From positions 166,336,290 to 166,400,289 of the forward strand of contig CM073885.1 in assembly GCA_037176705.1 (NCBI GenBank): a DNA stretch of 64,000 nt, written 5' to 3'. Below, one piece after another: positions 35,331 to 47,679 of this stretch. Within the stretch, counting starts at the first letter, position 1. Every line of letters begins with the position of its first letter. Source of the stretch: Molossus alvarezi. Lineage: Eukaryota > Chordata > Mammalia > Chiroptera > Molossidae. The notes beneath the pieces were generated by a model. That model ran no database searches, had not been told where the DNA came from, and saw only the letters and a program-made list of their open reading frames with translations. Position numbers and translations under genes: made by a program.

Positions 35331-36868
35331 CACGTGGTAATGTACGACCATCTATTTCAACTCCTTATTTTAAAATGAGAGAGAAGTTGGTCATACCGCT
35401 GCCCAGGTCCCACAGGTACCATAGACTGTGCACTAAGGTTTAGGAACTGTCCAGTGTTTTGTGTTAATCTTACAACCTAGTTTGACTCTGAGTTGGCATT
35501 TTACAGGTGGCAATTAAGTCAGCATATTCTTATCCAAGTGATCAAAAGTCAGCTAATGGGTCCCAACCTTAAATATTTTATTTAAGCTTAATGCATTAAT
35601 AAATGAACACTCCATCACTTATTTTATGCTATAAAACTAAGACCTAACTTTGAGAATGAGTCTGGTAATTGAGGTTTCTATACCCATGCAGCCATCTTCA
35701 GGACAGAATTGAGTTTGATGTTCATGTGCATTTGACCCTATCCAAAGATACTTGAATTCCAGAACACAGGAACTGAGAAGGGTTTTTACTTTTAAATCAT
35801 AGTCATGTTTATACCTCAAAATGATATTTAAATTTTTTCCCTGAATTGTTTAGTTTTGCAAAACATGAACTCTTTTTTTTCTAGTCCTGTACTTTTGCTA
35901 ATTGTCTTGGTAAAATTTTTTTAAAAATTAAAAAAGCAAGAATTTGGTAAAATGTAGTATCTTTATAACAGAAGATTTTTTTCCCCTACCAATTTGGAGG
36001 TATGTAAAATGTTTTGATATTAGTAAAGGTTCATCAATCTTGTTAACTCTAGACCAAGAAAAAGTATCAATTTGCGTTAGACAAACAGGGTACCTAATAA
36101 TCTTAATTCATATTTGTGGACTGAATTAATCTTGAAATACTTTTTTATATTTCCCTGAAATATATATATGCTGTTTCCTAGGCTGAAAAATGCTCATTGT
36201 AACATGACCAATATGGAACCCTTTTTCTTAAGGTTTTTTTTTTTAAACGGTGGTTCTTCATCTTTTCCAGATCTTCAGTGCCTTAGAATACACGATGACA
36301 TCTGTGAGCCTTCTCCAGGGAAATAGCTTACATTTGTGCAGCTTGGCTGATATTTCCGGGTCTTCATAGACTCCCGATCAAATCCATGTCCCGACAGGGT
36401 TTACCAAGTACGAGACTCTGAGAATTTCAGCCTTCCTCCTGTTAGAATAGCCGATGTCTGAACAGCTGTGGGACAGTTCTGAAAACACTATTTTCCTTTG
36501 CTCTCAGATACTTGGGGAGATTACCACATGGGTTCTTCTTGGCGTTCTCGTTTTAGCTATAGTGTTTAGTCTAGTGTGGAAGCAGAAGTTGGGCCAACAT
36601 ACAGCACTCTGTGTACTTTCATGCACTGTATACATGTGAAGGGTGTTCTAGCTTAAACAGTTGTCAGTGCCTAGTGATTTCAATGTTTTGTTTTGAGATT
36701 TTTCAGTGACCTGTGGGAAAGCAAACAGCACTGAAAGATCCTCTCGAGCTTAGCAGATAGTGGGAGCTAATCTCCCGGGGTTTGGCCTGGCCCCGTGCCC
36801 GCCTGTGGGTTTACTAGGCTGTGAGCTTCTGACTTGCTTTGTCTTGTGTTAACGCCCATAAAGTATAA

Positions 36869-37362
36869 CAGCGATTTTCAACCTTTTCATCTCATGGCCC
36901 ACATAAACTAATTACTGAAATTCCGAGCTACACCAAAAATATCTATTTTTTGTCAACCTGACAAAAAAATAGGTATAATTAAAAAAAATTTTTGTCTTTA
37001 TTAATATTAGAGAGAGAGAAGAAAGGGGAGGGAGAACATCGATTAGCCGCCTTCTGCGTGCCCCCACTGAGGATCTGGCCCACAACCTGGACATATGTCC
37101 TGACCAGGAATTGAACCAGTGACCTCTTGGTGTATGGGTCGATGCTCAACCACTGAGTCACATCTGCCAGGCTAGCTATAATTTTGATTAATTCACATCA
37201 GTGGCTGTTGTTGTGTTGGCTGTTGTCAGGTTTTTGTTTTGTTTTGTTTTTTTAATTTAATTTTTTCGACACTCTAAGGAAAAAGAGATCAGTGTTCCTG
37301 ACTGAATAGTTAGGTATTGCATATTTTAAAGATTCTTTTGGCATGATGGTTGCAAATCGCTG
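36869..37362. mobile_element. Non-autonomous hAT element (bat-type MITE) with 8-bp duplication
   Basis: Terminal inverted repeats 'cagcgattttcaacc' (36869-36883) and 'ggttgcaaatcgctg' (37348-37362). Flanking 8-bp duplications 'aagtataa' (36861-36868) and 'aaatataa' (37363-37370) differ by one base, the hAT signature. The interior has no transposase. A Ves SINE at 36979-37171 splits it, giving a net element of about 300 bp. I recognise the terminal sequence from bat hAT elements; the exact family name needs a library search. Confidence 0.85.
36979..37171 (-). repeat. Ves SINE inside the hAT element
   Basis: Antisense AATAAAG-type copy ('acatcgattagccgccttct', 'ttgaaccagtgacctcttgg'), with 'tataatt' on both sides as a probable short duplication. 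It inserted after the hAT element. Confidence 0.85.
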
Positions 37363-38799
37363 AAATATAATCTACATGTTTACTCCTGTTTATTCTTGCC
37401 CAGATGATTCGTTTGACTTGGATAACCAGGAGCCGACTAGTTGTAGAGTGGGATCCTGTCTACAGGTTGCAAAACACCAAGGCTCTCTGTGGCCTAATTT
37501 CCCCTTTCCCCTGGATCAGACGGAACCCTCCTGCCCTCTGACTTCCTGGAAAAACCAATGAAACAGGAAATGTACCTGGCAGCAGGCCTTTTTCCTGCCC
37601 AGAGGTTTAGGATTCCATTCAGATGGCCCCTGTCACTCAGCAGCTGTGTGTTCCCCTCTGGCGTGGCCCATCACTCTGTCCCACCTGCCCTCCCTCTTCC
37701 CCCCCTTGTCTCCGCCTGCCCCCATACCACTCGTTCATCCTCCTACCACCTTTTCATACCACATGGGGTCATGCGTTTCTCTCGCAAACTTGTCCTTTGA
37801 CACTTACATTTGAACTCCTTTGTAGAGGTGGGATTCATATTTGTGGACTGAATTAATCACAGATCTGCTGAGGGATCAGGAATCTGTGACTGGAACCCCA
37901 AACCTTGGGCTATAATGATATCTTGCTGTGTCTTGTAAAGAACTATCATATGAGGTTATGGCTACCATGTTGCCTCAGAGCAGGGTGATCAGTTGTGCAG
38001 TTCATGTCTCCCTCCCTCCTTGTGGTATGCTGAGTGGTACGTAGAAAGACTTTTGGTTACTACTGGAGTGCATTTTTTAGTGAAAATAATTATTGGATCG
38101 TTTTTGGTGCAGATGACATGAAGAGGTCTCAGAAAACTTTGTCTGATAGAGTAGCAACCCCCCCCCACCCCACCCCCCACTGCTTCACAAGGCCCGGAGT
38201 GAGGGAAGGCCCTGGGCGCCACTCTGAACAGGGTGGTCTCTGCAGGAGAAAGGGCTGCCCCTCCGTGAGGCCCAATTCCTGGCAGCCGCCCAGGCTGTCT
38301 GTTCCCTGTCCTGGGCAAGGGTCCATCGCAGCCCAGTTCTGAGCTGCTGTTCAGTTCTAATAAGGTGAGATTATAAATTGGGATATCTTCAGGTAAACTG
38401 AGGTCTCTCTATAAAATTCACATTGTGTGTATTCCACAGACAGATGTTCAGAATTCTTGGTCCTTCTGAAGTTTGATTATTGCCCCTTTTGTAATAACCA
38501 GTGAAGAGGGGAGAGAGTAATATAAAGGAGTCAAATATGAGACATACAAATGACTGGTGTATTCCTGTGTGCACACTGTTCGATCATGCCATTTGTTTTT
38601 GTAACATGGGAATACAGCTCAAGAGGAAACTGGAATTACATAACTTTGTGATCATCGGGAAGAGTTTGTCTCAGGTACTGATAAATATTCTATCATTAAA
38701 GACTGCTATGTAATAGCATTTTTCTGTAGTTGTTGACTATAAATATATATTATTGCATAATAAATGTTTATTAAAAATAGATGCCAGCTTCTCCATTAT

Positions 38800-41700
38800 A
38801 TTTTTCAATAAATTAAGTAATACATATAAAAGAGTATTTATAAGAGTGAGACGAAAATCTACAACCCACAGCCCTGAGATGAGCCAGAGGCATTGTGGGT
38901 ACCTTTGAAGGCTCCCATGTGGCCCTTCCCAATGCCCTTTCCTTCCCATCAGAGATTATATTTGCGCTGAATTAGATGTTTCTCATTCTCTTCCTTTTCA
39001 TTCTATTTTGTCTTTTCAGGTACATTTATATTTCTTGCAACATATTGCTTCACTTTTATTTTGAACCATTATTTAAATTGAATTCTCTTAAGGTGTTCCT
39101 CTGTGACTTGCTTTTCTCATTCAGCATAGCATCTGTAAAATTCACCTTTGTTCATTTTCATCACAGCCATTTATTCACTTTAACCAGTATCTGCTGCTTC
39201 AGTGCAGGGCTTGCCGCAATTGACCTGCTTTCCCGTCGATGGACATTTGAGTTACTGCAAACAGTTCCACTGTGGAAACGTGTGTACTTGTCTCCTGATA
39301 CACGTGTGCAAGAATTTCTCAGCATATGTAGTACTAGCAGTGGAATTCGTGGGTCATAGGTGTGTGTGTTTTTACCTTTATTAGATAATGGCAGTTGGTT
39401 TTTAAAGTGGGTGTCGCAATTTATCCTCATGCCATTGTGGTAGGAGAGTTCCTTTTCTTTCACATTCTCTGTGACATTTAAAAATGTCAGGTTTATCTGG
39501 TGCAAAATTTAAAATCTCATTGTGTTTTTTCTATTTCCATGATGACATAGGAAATTGAACTCCTTGTATATTCATTGACCTTTGTTTTCTTCTCCTATGA
39601 AAAGGCTGTGGATGGCTTTTAATTTTCAGTCAAGTTGTCTTTTCTTTTGATGTTGAGCACTTTATATATTCTGTATCTACTCATTTTATTGGTTAGTTGT
39701 GTTGCTGAAAGATTTTGATTTGAAGTTGCTCTTTTCCTATTTTTATAGCATTCTTAATGTAATCAAGTAAGGTTCATCCATTTTTCCTAGCATTGTTTGT
39801 GCTTTGGGGATCTTGTTTAAGAAATTATTGCCTACCCTGAGCTCATAAAGAATTCATCTAATATCTTAATTTCTAATAATTTTTAAATGTTGTCTTTCAT
39901 ATTTAATTTCCTAATCTCTCTGGAATTAATTGTTCTATATGGAGTGAGATAGGGAGCTGCTTTCATTTAATGTACCTGTTTGGTCCAGAACTACTTATCC
40001 AATCGCTTATTCTCCCTGCACTGGCCTGAAATGCCTGCTCAGTCACAAATCGATCTTTGAGCTGCGAGTAGGTTTGTTTCTGGGCTTCCTTTCCTGTGTC
40101 AGGCCCATGCTGCTTGGTTACTGCAGTGTTAGAAAAAGCACTGGCTGTGTCATCCACTGTATTCTTCAGGTCAGAATCGGCTATTCTTGGACCTTTCTCT
40201 TTCTTGTAAATTTTAGGTAACATGTATGAAGTCAAACAGAAAAAAATAGAAAGAAAAACAAAACACCCCACAAACATACCCAACTGAGATTTGGTTTGGG
40301 ATTACATTTACGTCTGTCAATCAACTTGGGGGGAAATGTCTTTGTTATAATATTGAGTCATCTTATCCATCAACATGAAATATCTCTTTGTTAATTCAAT
40401 TCTTGAATGAATTACAATTTTTTTTTTCATAAAGGTCATGCTTATAGTTTTTGGATTTGTTCCTAAGTATCTTATTTTTTTACTTGCTGATATATCCCTC
40501 TGTCTTACTTTCTCTCTCTTTCAAGTTGTAGTTTCTGTTTGCAGATGTATAGAAATGCAGTTTATTTTTTTTTAACAAAATCTTCATATTCATTAGTCTT
40601 TCTAAACACGTTACTAAATGCTAATAAATGTCCTGTTGCTACTTGGCTTTTCTATTAGGCATATATAGAACAATTACATGTGAATAATGTAAATTCTATT
40701 TCTTTCTCTTCAATTCTTTTAAATTTTAAATTTTTTCCTCATTCTATTGCATTTTCTAGAACATTCATTGCAATGTTGATTATATATGATAATAGCAGGC
40801 ATCTGGTCTCTGAGTTCTTAAAGAGAGAGAAAAATATATATATATAATACATATATATGTATATATTTTACTATTTAGTATAATAATTGATGTAGGTTTT
40901 CTATAGATACACTTCATTATGTTAAAGAAGTTGTCTTCCATTTCTAGTTTGCTGGGTTTAAAAAAAAATTATGAATTAATATTGAATTTTATCAAGTACC
41001 CATTTCTGCATCTTTCAAGATGATTATAGGAATTTTTTAAAAATTTCTTATTGTGATAAATTATGATAAAACACTTTCTACATTAAGTTGACTTCGCATC
41101 TTGGATAAACTGCATTTGCACAATAGTCTACCTTCTTTAATATGTTGCTGAATTTAACTTTCTAAGATTTTGTTTATGGGGGAGTCTATTGTATGCGTGG
41201 TCACTGGGGAAAGTGGCCTTTAATTTTCCTGTTTTGCACTGTCCTCATGTGGTTTAAGATTGACATTTACTATTATAAAGTTGTTATTTTGGGGGGGAGA
41301 TTATTACTCTGCCCTGGAATAATTTGTTATGTTCTGATTACTTCTTCCTTGAATATTTTCTAAACCCATTGTGAATATTCCTATACTGTGATTTTTGTTT
41401 TTTGACAGGAAGATTTTCTTTGTTGATTCAAATCCTTTGATTGTTGTAGAACTCTTTAGCGTTCTTCCTCTCCTGGTGCCGTTTTGGGTGTTATAGCTTC
41501 CTCGTTACTTCTCCATTTTATCTCTATTTTCATTTTTTTTAATAATAAATTTACTTATAATATTCTTGTTATCTTCTTTAATCTCTGTATTTATAGTTAA
41601 TTTTTTCTTCTTTCAACTTTCCCTTAATATCAGAATTTCACAAATATTTATTTAAGAATTTTATAGAATAAAACTTAGTTTATAATTGTCATTTTGTTTT

Positions 41701-41935
41701 CTATTTTATAAAATTCTGTTGTTTTTTTAAGTTCCATCTAATTTTTTTTTTTACTTAAGTCAGATAGCTCGTTATTTCTCATGCTCTCCTTTGTTGATCA
41801 TTTTTGCTTTTTATATTTCTACTTAAAAACCATGTTTCTGTATCCCATAAATTTTAATGTCCAGTACTTCATTATTGTGCAGTTCTAGGTATTTTCATTT
41901 TGACTTCTTATTTGTTAACCCCTATAAACCTACTT
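38800..41935 (-). repeat. Long degenerate L1, antisense (about 3 kb)
   Basis: Continuous antisense L1 sequence from the 3' UTR region ('tgtggcccttcccaatgccc', 'gtggaattcgtgggtcatag') through the 3' half of ORF2 ('tacttatccaatcgcttatt', 'tctgggcttcctttcctgtg', 'aatattgagtcatcttatcc', 'tttctagtttgctgggttta', 'atcaagtacccatttctgca'). Reading frames are destroyed. A 106-codon open frame at 39963-40283 lies in this L1 and is not a gene. Confidence 0.8.
40833..40870 (+). repeat. TA-rich simple repeat
   Basis: Alternating AT tract ('atatatatatataatacata') inside the antisense L1. Confidence 0.85.
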
Positions 41936-41943
41936 TTGTCCAC

Positions 41944-41945
<2 letters not shown>

Positions 41946-41976
<31 letters not shown>
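41946..41976 (+). repeat. TG dinucleotide microsatellite
   Basis: About 15 TG units, followed by degraded 'gagtgagtgtaagtgtatg'. Sits at the edge of the antisense L1. Confidence 0.95.
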
Positions 41977-41978
<2 letters not shown>

Positions 41979-42172
41979 TGAGTGTAAGTGTATGTATTTC
42001 TTTTTTTCGTAACATCAAAATAGTTGAGATCCACTTAGAGCCCAGCCCATTCTGGTTGTATTTAGAGAACCCATGGTATAGGTGAGCCCAGAACATGAGC
42101 AGTTGTCACATAGATCAGGCCTTGGGAGTAGCATGACTTTTTAAACATTATAAAAATCCAGAGAGGATTTTT

Positions 42173-42408
42173 AGCCCTGGCCAGTTTGGCTCAGCAGTTA
42201 GAGCATCCACCTACGGTCCAGAGAGGCCCAGGTTCAGTTCCCGCTAAGGGCGCATACCTCGGTTGCCGTTTGTCCCCGGCCCTGGTTGGTTGTACGGGTG
42301 GGAGCCACTCAATACATTGATGTTTCTCTTTCTCTCCCTCCCTACCACTCTATCTGAACAAAAAATGGAAAAAAAGATGTCCTCAGGTGAGGATTAAAAA
42401 AAAATTCT
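42173..42408 (+). repeat. Ves SINE, CCTC-hairpin-tail subfamily
   Basis: Full copy ending 'tcctcaggtgagga'. Duplication 'agagaggatttttag' flanks it (second copy at 42409-42423). Confidence 0.93.
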
Positions 42409-43414
42409 AGAGAGGATTTTTAGATAATTTTTAATAAAAAGAGAATGAGAATAAAAATGAATACTCTTTCTGGGAAGAATGTTTTAAAAGGTAAGAGTTA
42501 AGTTTGGATTGCTATTTCCTTGAAAATTCTTAAGTCAGGTACAATAAAAGAAGAATAAAACACAAATAGTGAATTAATCTAAATTTTATGTTTACTTATG
42601 ACTAGTCTACCAATAAAAAGAGTTTTGCTTTCTTTGGTGGAAAAGTTTAGAAATATGTGTTTGATTTCAAATTTGAATGAAATCTCAGGAGCAATTTCAA
42701 GTATATTTTTCAAGTAAATTTGCTAAACCAATTTTGGCAGGAAAGTATAAATTTCAACCTTCTGGAATAATGTATTCATGATGAATAAAGCAGAGACCAA
42801 CAACAATGAATAAAACTAATCACCTAATCAGAATAATGATATTTTCTTTCTATTAATCATAGCCACACTCCTTCTCCTGACCTCAAAAACTAGAAAAATA
42901 CTTGTAGGTTAAAATTGATCCTTGAAAGGTCCACTTAGACCATGTGGATATGTGGATTAATTTTCCTTGACATATATGGCTTTATCATCAGAAGTACTGT
43001 TGCTTGCAAAGCATATTTGGTATTTTTTAAATGAAAAAGCACCTGAAAAAATAATCAGAGATTCTTCTGCATACAAAATGTTACTAGGTTCCTATTCCAC
43101 GTTGATGCAAAACCAAATGAGCTTATACAACTGAACAAAAATAAATTGTGTTTATTTTTTTCCATATGCACTTAGAAAAAGAAAATGCAAAAATAAATGT
43201 TCAGAAATATACACTTGCCAAAGATAACCACATGTGCCTAAATATAAGATGAGGCATTTTCTCAAAAAAGTATCCCTCAGAAAAGAGAGTCACCTTCTAT
43301 TTGACCCTCACAGATTCTCTCCCGGCACAGGAGATCCGTTGGCCTGAGTGATCTCAGTCAAACTTATTTGGGGGTGTTTATCTAATTCACCTGACAAATT
43401 TGACTTAAAATTTT

Positions 43415-43664
43415 GTTGTTGTTGTTAATCCTCACCCAACAATATTTTTTCATTGATTTTTAGATAGAGTGGAATGGAGGTAAGGAGAGAGAGAGAGAAA
43501 CATTGATGTGAGAGAGACACACTGATGGGTTTCCTCCTGCATGACCCAGACCAGAGCTAGGGATTGAACCTACAACCCAATGCATGCCCTTGAGTGGGAA
43601 TCGGACCTGTGACCCTTTGGTCCATGGGCCGATGTTCTAACCGGTGAGCCAAAGTGGCCAGGGC
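43415..43664 (-). repeat. Ves SINE, first of a three-SINE cluster
   Basis: Antisense copy with duplications 'tgacttaaaatttt' and 'tgacttacaatttt'. Its right duplication overlaps the target of the next SINE. Confidence 0.9.
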
Positions 43665-43686
43665 TGACTTACAATTTTAAATAGAG

Positions 43687-43837
43687 CCCTGGCCATGTAG
43701 CTCAGTTGGTTACAGCATTGTCCTGATACGCCAGGTTGTGGGTTCAGTCCCCTGCAAGGGCACATACAGGAAGCAACCAGTGAATGCATAAATAAGTGTA
43801 ACAACATATCAGTGTTTCTCTCTGTCTCAAAAATGAA
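43687..43837 (+). repeat. Older Ves-type SINE ('gtagctcagttggtt' head), second of cluster
   Basis: Same subfamily as 3402-3587: head 'gtagctcagttggttacagc', 'gaagcaaccagtgaatgcat'. A duplication beginning 'ttacaattttaaa' is flanked by a shared AT-rich site. Confidence 0.85.
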
Positions 43838-43865
43838 TTACAATTTTTAAAAAATTTAAATGGAG

Positions 43866-44072
43866 TCCTGCAGGTATGGCTCAGTGGCTGAGTGTGACTC
43901 ATGCACCAAGAGGTTACTGGTTCGATTCCCGGCCAGGGCACATGCCCAGGTTGTGGGCCAAATCCCCAGTGGGGGGCATGCAGGAGGCGGCCAATTGATG
44001 TTCTCTCTCATCGATGTTTCTATCTCTCTCTCCCTCTCCTCTAAAATCTATAAAGAAAAAAAAATGTTTTTT
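43866..44072 (+). repeat. Ves SINE, AATAAAG-tail subfamily, third of cluster
   Basis: Full copy with a perfect 13-bp duplication 'aatttaaatggag' (43853-43865 and 44073-44085). The left duplication is the AT-rich right flank of the preceding SINE. Confidence 0.92.
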
Positions 44073-44584
44073 AATTTAAATGGAGACATTTATTTTTTGG
44101 AATCTGGCCTCACAATTGTAAATATTAGATGCTATGATGAACTCAAGAATTAAAAAAGTATTTTTTCCAACAAATTGGATGGCAGCTTCCTCCAGAGGGG
44201 ATTTAGATGTTTCCATGTGTCTACTAATGTTGATGAGCCAGGTGAAAAGTTCACAGAAAGTCGTTTTATAAAAACTGAGTAAGGGTCCGGAAAGAAGGAT
44301 ATTTCTAAATTAGTATACATTTAGATAACATGCTACTTAAATAGTGGTGTGTGTAACTAAATTTTAAGTAGACATTTGTATGGAGACAAGTAACACTCTG
44401 CTGTAACGCGACCCGAGGCCTCTCAGTGGTCTGCCACCATGAAGGCTCACTTCGCAGGTGAGTCCCAGTCCAGCACCCACTGAGTGGCTCGTCTCCAAGC
44501 AGGTGGGTCTGCAGACTCTATTTGGCAACACTGCCATTTTAACACATGGCTGCCAGATCCAGTAACACACAGTACAGCATACAG

Positions 44585-44670
44585 ACGGTGTCTTGTACAA
44601 TCGGATACCCGAAACCTATATAATTTCATTAACCTATGTCACCCTGATAAATTCAATAATAAAACATTCT
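44585..44670 (+). repeat. L1 3' terminus, sense
   Basis: 'gatacccgaaacctatataa', 'cattaacctatgtcaccctg', A-rich end. Reverse of the piece inserted in the MER2-like element at 6540. Confidence 0.6.
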
Positions 44671-45084
44671 AAATAAGAGAAAGAATATAAAAGAATATTA
44701 AAGTCTCTTTAATGCCAGGCTGGGCAGTGGCAGGCTCACGTTCCGCGGGCCCAGACTCACTCACTTGGACCCACCCTAACTGCAACAATGGCGAGAAATG
44801 TGGTTGTCCATGTTCCGAAGAAGAAAGTGAGGTTAGCAAGCATCCAGAGTCTCTGTCATTGGACTGTCTCCTCTGATCCTAAGATTTGGATCCCCCAAAA
44901 TGTTAAAAGTTGTCATTAGTAAAATGTGAGATCACCTTACATGTGGAATCTCCTTCACTTTGGACATCCCAGTATGTGTGCGTTTATCTGCGCCACCACC
45001 AAGCGATGAGCTCCAGTCTGACACTGCCCGTGGAGACGGCTTAGGGTCCTGCAGGCTAAGGGTTTAGTGTCACGATGACGCAAG

Positions 45085-45690
45085 TCCAGGTCGGCACCTG
45101 TGCTTCTTCCCTACCAGCTGGGAGGTTCCCACGACCCCTCCTCGAGTTCTGTTGATTTGCTAGAGCACTCACAGAGCTCAGAGACACACTTTATTTACCA
45201 GATTCCTGGTTTATTATAAAAGGACATGACTCAGGAACAGCCAGGTGGAGGAGAGTCACAGAGCAAGGCAGGGGGAAGGGCGCGGAGCTTCCGTGCTGCC
45301 GGGGCACACCACTCCCCCAGAATCGCCACGTGGTCACCAGCCTGGAACCTCTTCAAACCCTTTCCTTTTGTTTTTTTTTTCCAAATGTTATGAATTTATT
45401 TTTGTTATAGATGTTTCTCCCCTCCCCCCTCCCAAGGCACCCTCCTCCTCCTTTTGGGTTTTTATGGAGGCTTTATTACATAGAGTGGATGGATGAGGTC
45501 ATCGGCCATTGGTGATTGACTCAACCTCCAGCCCCCTCCCCTCCCCTAAGGACTGAAAGTTCCAACCCTCTAATCTCCTGGTTGGGTCCCCTGGCAGGGA
45601 GCCCCAACCTCAGAGTATTAGGGCCTTTCCAAAAGTCACCTCATTAACATAACAAAGACACCTTTACTGCTGACAACACTTAGGAAAGGC
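45085..45690 (-). mobile_element. Probable ERVL-type solo LTR, antisense, with an L1-tail insertion
   Basis: Antisense LTR-like sequence: 'ttgctagagcactcacagag', 'ggtttattataaaaggacat', 'tttttatggaggctttatta', 'tggtgattgactcaacctcc', 'aaagtcacctcattaacata'. I recognise the family as an old mammalian ERVL-like LTR (MLT2 or MER21 type); the exact name is uncertain. It is split by 45371-45449. No viral coding sequence is adjacent. Confidence 0.6.
45371..45449 (-). repeat. Short L1 3' tail inserted in the LTR
   Basis: A T-run followed by 'atttatttttgttatagatg' and a CCTCC-rich end, bounded by duplication 'ccttttg' (45364-45370 and 45450-45456). Same tail type as 20005-20200. Confidence 0.7.
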
Positions 45691-46001
45691 CAAGATTTTA
45701 GTTCTGTGCCAGGAATGGGAATGAAAGCCACCTATATATTTCTTATTATAAATTGAAATATCGCAGGCATATTCTGTAGTTGCCTCAAAACTCCCATCGT
45801 AGGAAATTACTTATTCATTACGAAATTTTAAAAAAGGGTCTGTATAATCAAGTGAAAGTAACATAGAAATAAAATGGAAATTTATTAACACTGACTTTTC
45901 CACCAGTCTAGTTGCATTAAATGATATAGCGAACACCTAGTTAAGTTTTATTTTCAGAACTTAAGAATTTAAATTCCATATTCTTTTAAAACTGTTAGCT
46001 G

Positions 46002-46081
46002 ATACTTGTCTGGCCACTGTGCTGTACACATGAAACTAACGTAAAATAATAATGAATGTCAGTTGCAATGGAAAACAAAAC
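46002..46081 (+). repeat. 80-bp severely truncated L1 insertion
   Basis: Only the last approximately 80 bp of an L1 ('gctgtacacatgaaactaac', A-rich end) lies between perfect 14-bp duplications 'aaaactgttagctg' at 45988-46001 and 46082-46095. Confidence 0.85.
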
Positions 46082-46934
46082 AAAACTGTTAGCTGGTTTA
46101 ATGATATCAAAGAATAGAATTTTAGAAGTGAAAGGGACATAGATCTATGCTGGTTGTTTTTAAACTCTTCTTTTTTTCCCCTTTGGAATAAAATCATTAT
46201 CAAACCTCAGTTGGGGAAGCAGATGACGTGACTGTCCTGGTGGACCCAAGGGGACCCAGAGTCTGGCCTGGCTGGATTCCCCTCTGCAACAGCCACTAAA
46301 GCATCCCTGAGGTTATGTCTGAACCTGGACCTGCGTTTGCCAGCCACTGATGTAATCCGCCTTGCTTTACTGACCAGGGACCCGGTGGCCAGATTCATCA
46401 GTTGGCAGTCGGGGCCCCACAGCTCGTGGGTGGTGCTGAGACCTTGCAGTCCCAGACCACCTGTGCGCTGCTGGTGTTTACACTGCGTCCCTCTGGTAGG
46501 CGTCCAGGCCGGTTACCCATCTGCTCCCCTGCGCCACTTCTCTCCTAAAAGCCATCTCTTCCCTTGGCTGGCAGCCGCTGGCTCTGCCAACAGCTCTGTT
46601 AGTGACTTATGATTTGCATTTGGTTCAGCCTGCCTTGTTTTAACATGTCAGCTCTTTGATCCCGGTTCTCTCCCCTCTGGGCTGGGAGGAGTATATGATC
46701 ACCTCTTCCTCCTTTTGATTTTTCCTTTTCTAGACTAAAAATCCCTGAGTCCTTGTGACACTTCTGTGTGCCCCTTAACTGCGTCCTTTAGTCTGAACGC
46801 GCTATAAATATAGCTCTTACGAAGCAGAGCACACAGCGAATTAAATACTTCAGTTGTCCCCTGGCCAACCACTAAACAGAATGGACTAGGAAGGCACGTG
46901 GATTGGTGGTAAAGCGAAGACTGCTGGGGAGGAA

Positions 46935-47430
46935 GAACTTTTCCTCTACCCTCCTAGGTTCATGCTCTGGGGACCTGCAAATTAAACTAACAAAAGGCAG
47001 ACGCTAGTTTACCATGCCCACGAGTTCACAGAGAAGCGAAACTCCAAGAAATGTTCCTACTTAAGAGCATCTATACCATTTCTCACAAAGGAAGGGCATT
47101 TGGGCTTCAGAAGGTGATAAATTAGAGGGAGGCTACTAGGAAATATATGGGGGAAGCTAACGGAAGGTGAGGTTCAGTGAGGTTAGTTTGTGCAGACTGA
47201 TCTCGGTGCCCACTCTCTGTCTCTGAGATAAGAGTCGCTCTCTTGTTGCTGGTCAAGCAGAGAGCGACACCTTCACAAGGTATTTATGTGCTGAGTTTGG
47301 ATGGATTAGGTGAGAGCAGGGAATTTTTCCCGCGTCTGTTGGTTCTGAGTTGCCTTCACCTCAAAATAAGCCCATGTGCCAAAGTGGCTTATTTTGGAGT
47401 AGCTTATTCCGATCACCTTCAAGGTGTAAT
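46935..47430. repeat. Dispersed LTR-like repeat, copy A
   Basis: Begins 'taccctcctaggttcatgct' with 'aaattaaactaacaaaaggc', and ends near 'cttattttggagtagcttat'. The same sequence order recurs at 55035-55545, so this is a member of an approximately 500-bp dispersed family, probably a retroviral LTR. Family not identified. Confidence 0.5.
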
Positions 47431-47679
47431 TTGATACCTGCTCCGCTACTCCAAATATTCTGAATTGCTCTCCTCTGGGAACATCAGCCCCCTCACCTTC
47501 CACTACCACCTTCAAAACTATGCCCTAAAGATTATCTTCAGATGATCATGCCATGAACTGTGATTCATGAGGTTGAGTTGGTTTTATAGTTATAAATGGA
47601 CTGACTTAGTCATTCAACTCCTGTCAGCTCCTCTGCAAGATACACGGTCTCATCTGATATGTGGCTGAAATCTAGCTTC

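Noticed and set aside
38540..38580. 'aatgactggtg' segment considered as part of the SH3-encoding exon (NNDWWIGR)
   Set aside because: Only a few bases match; the next codons and the surrounding frame do not continue the expected protein.
39963..40283. 106-codon open frame on the minus strand with an apparent membrane segment
   Set aside because: The DNA aligns phrase by phrase with antisense L1 ORF2 on both sides and through it; the frame is not a known protein and is out of the L1 reading frame. It is chance openness in a decayed LINE.
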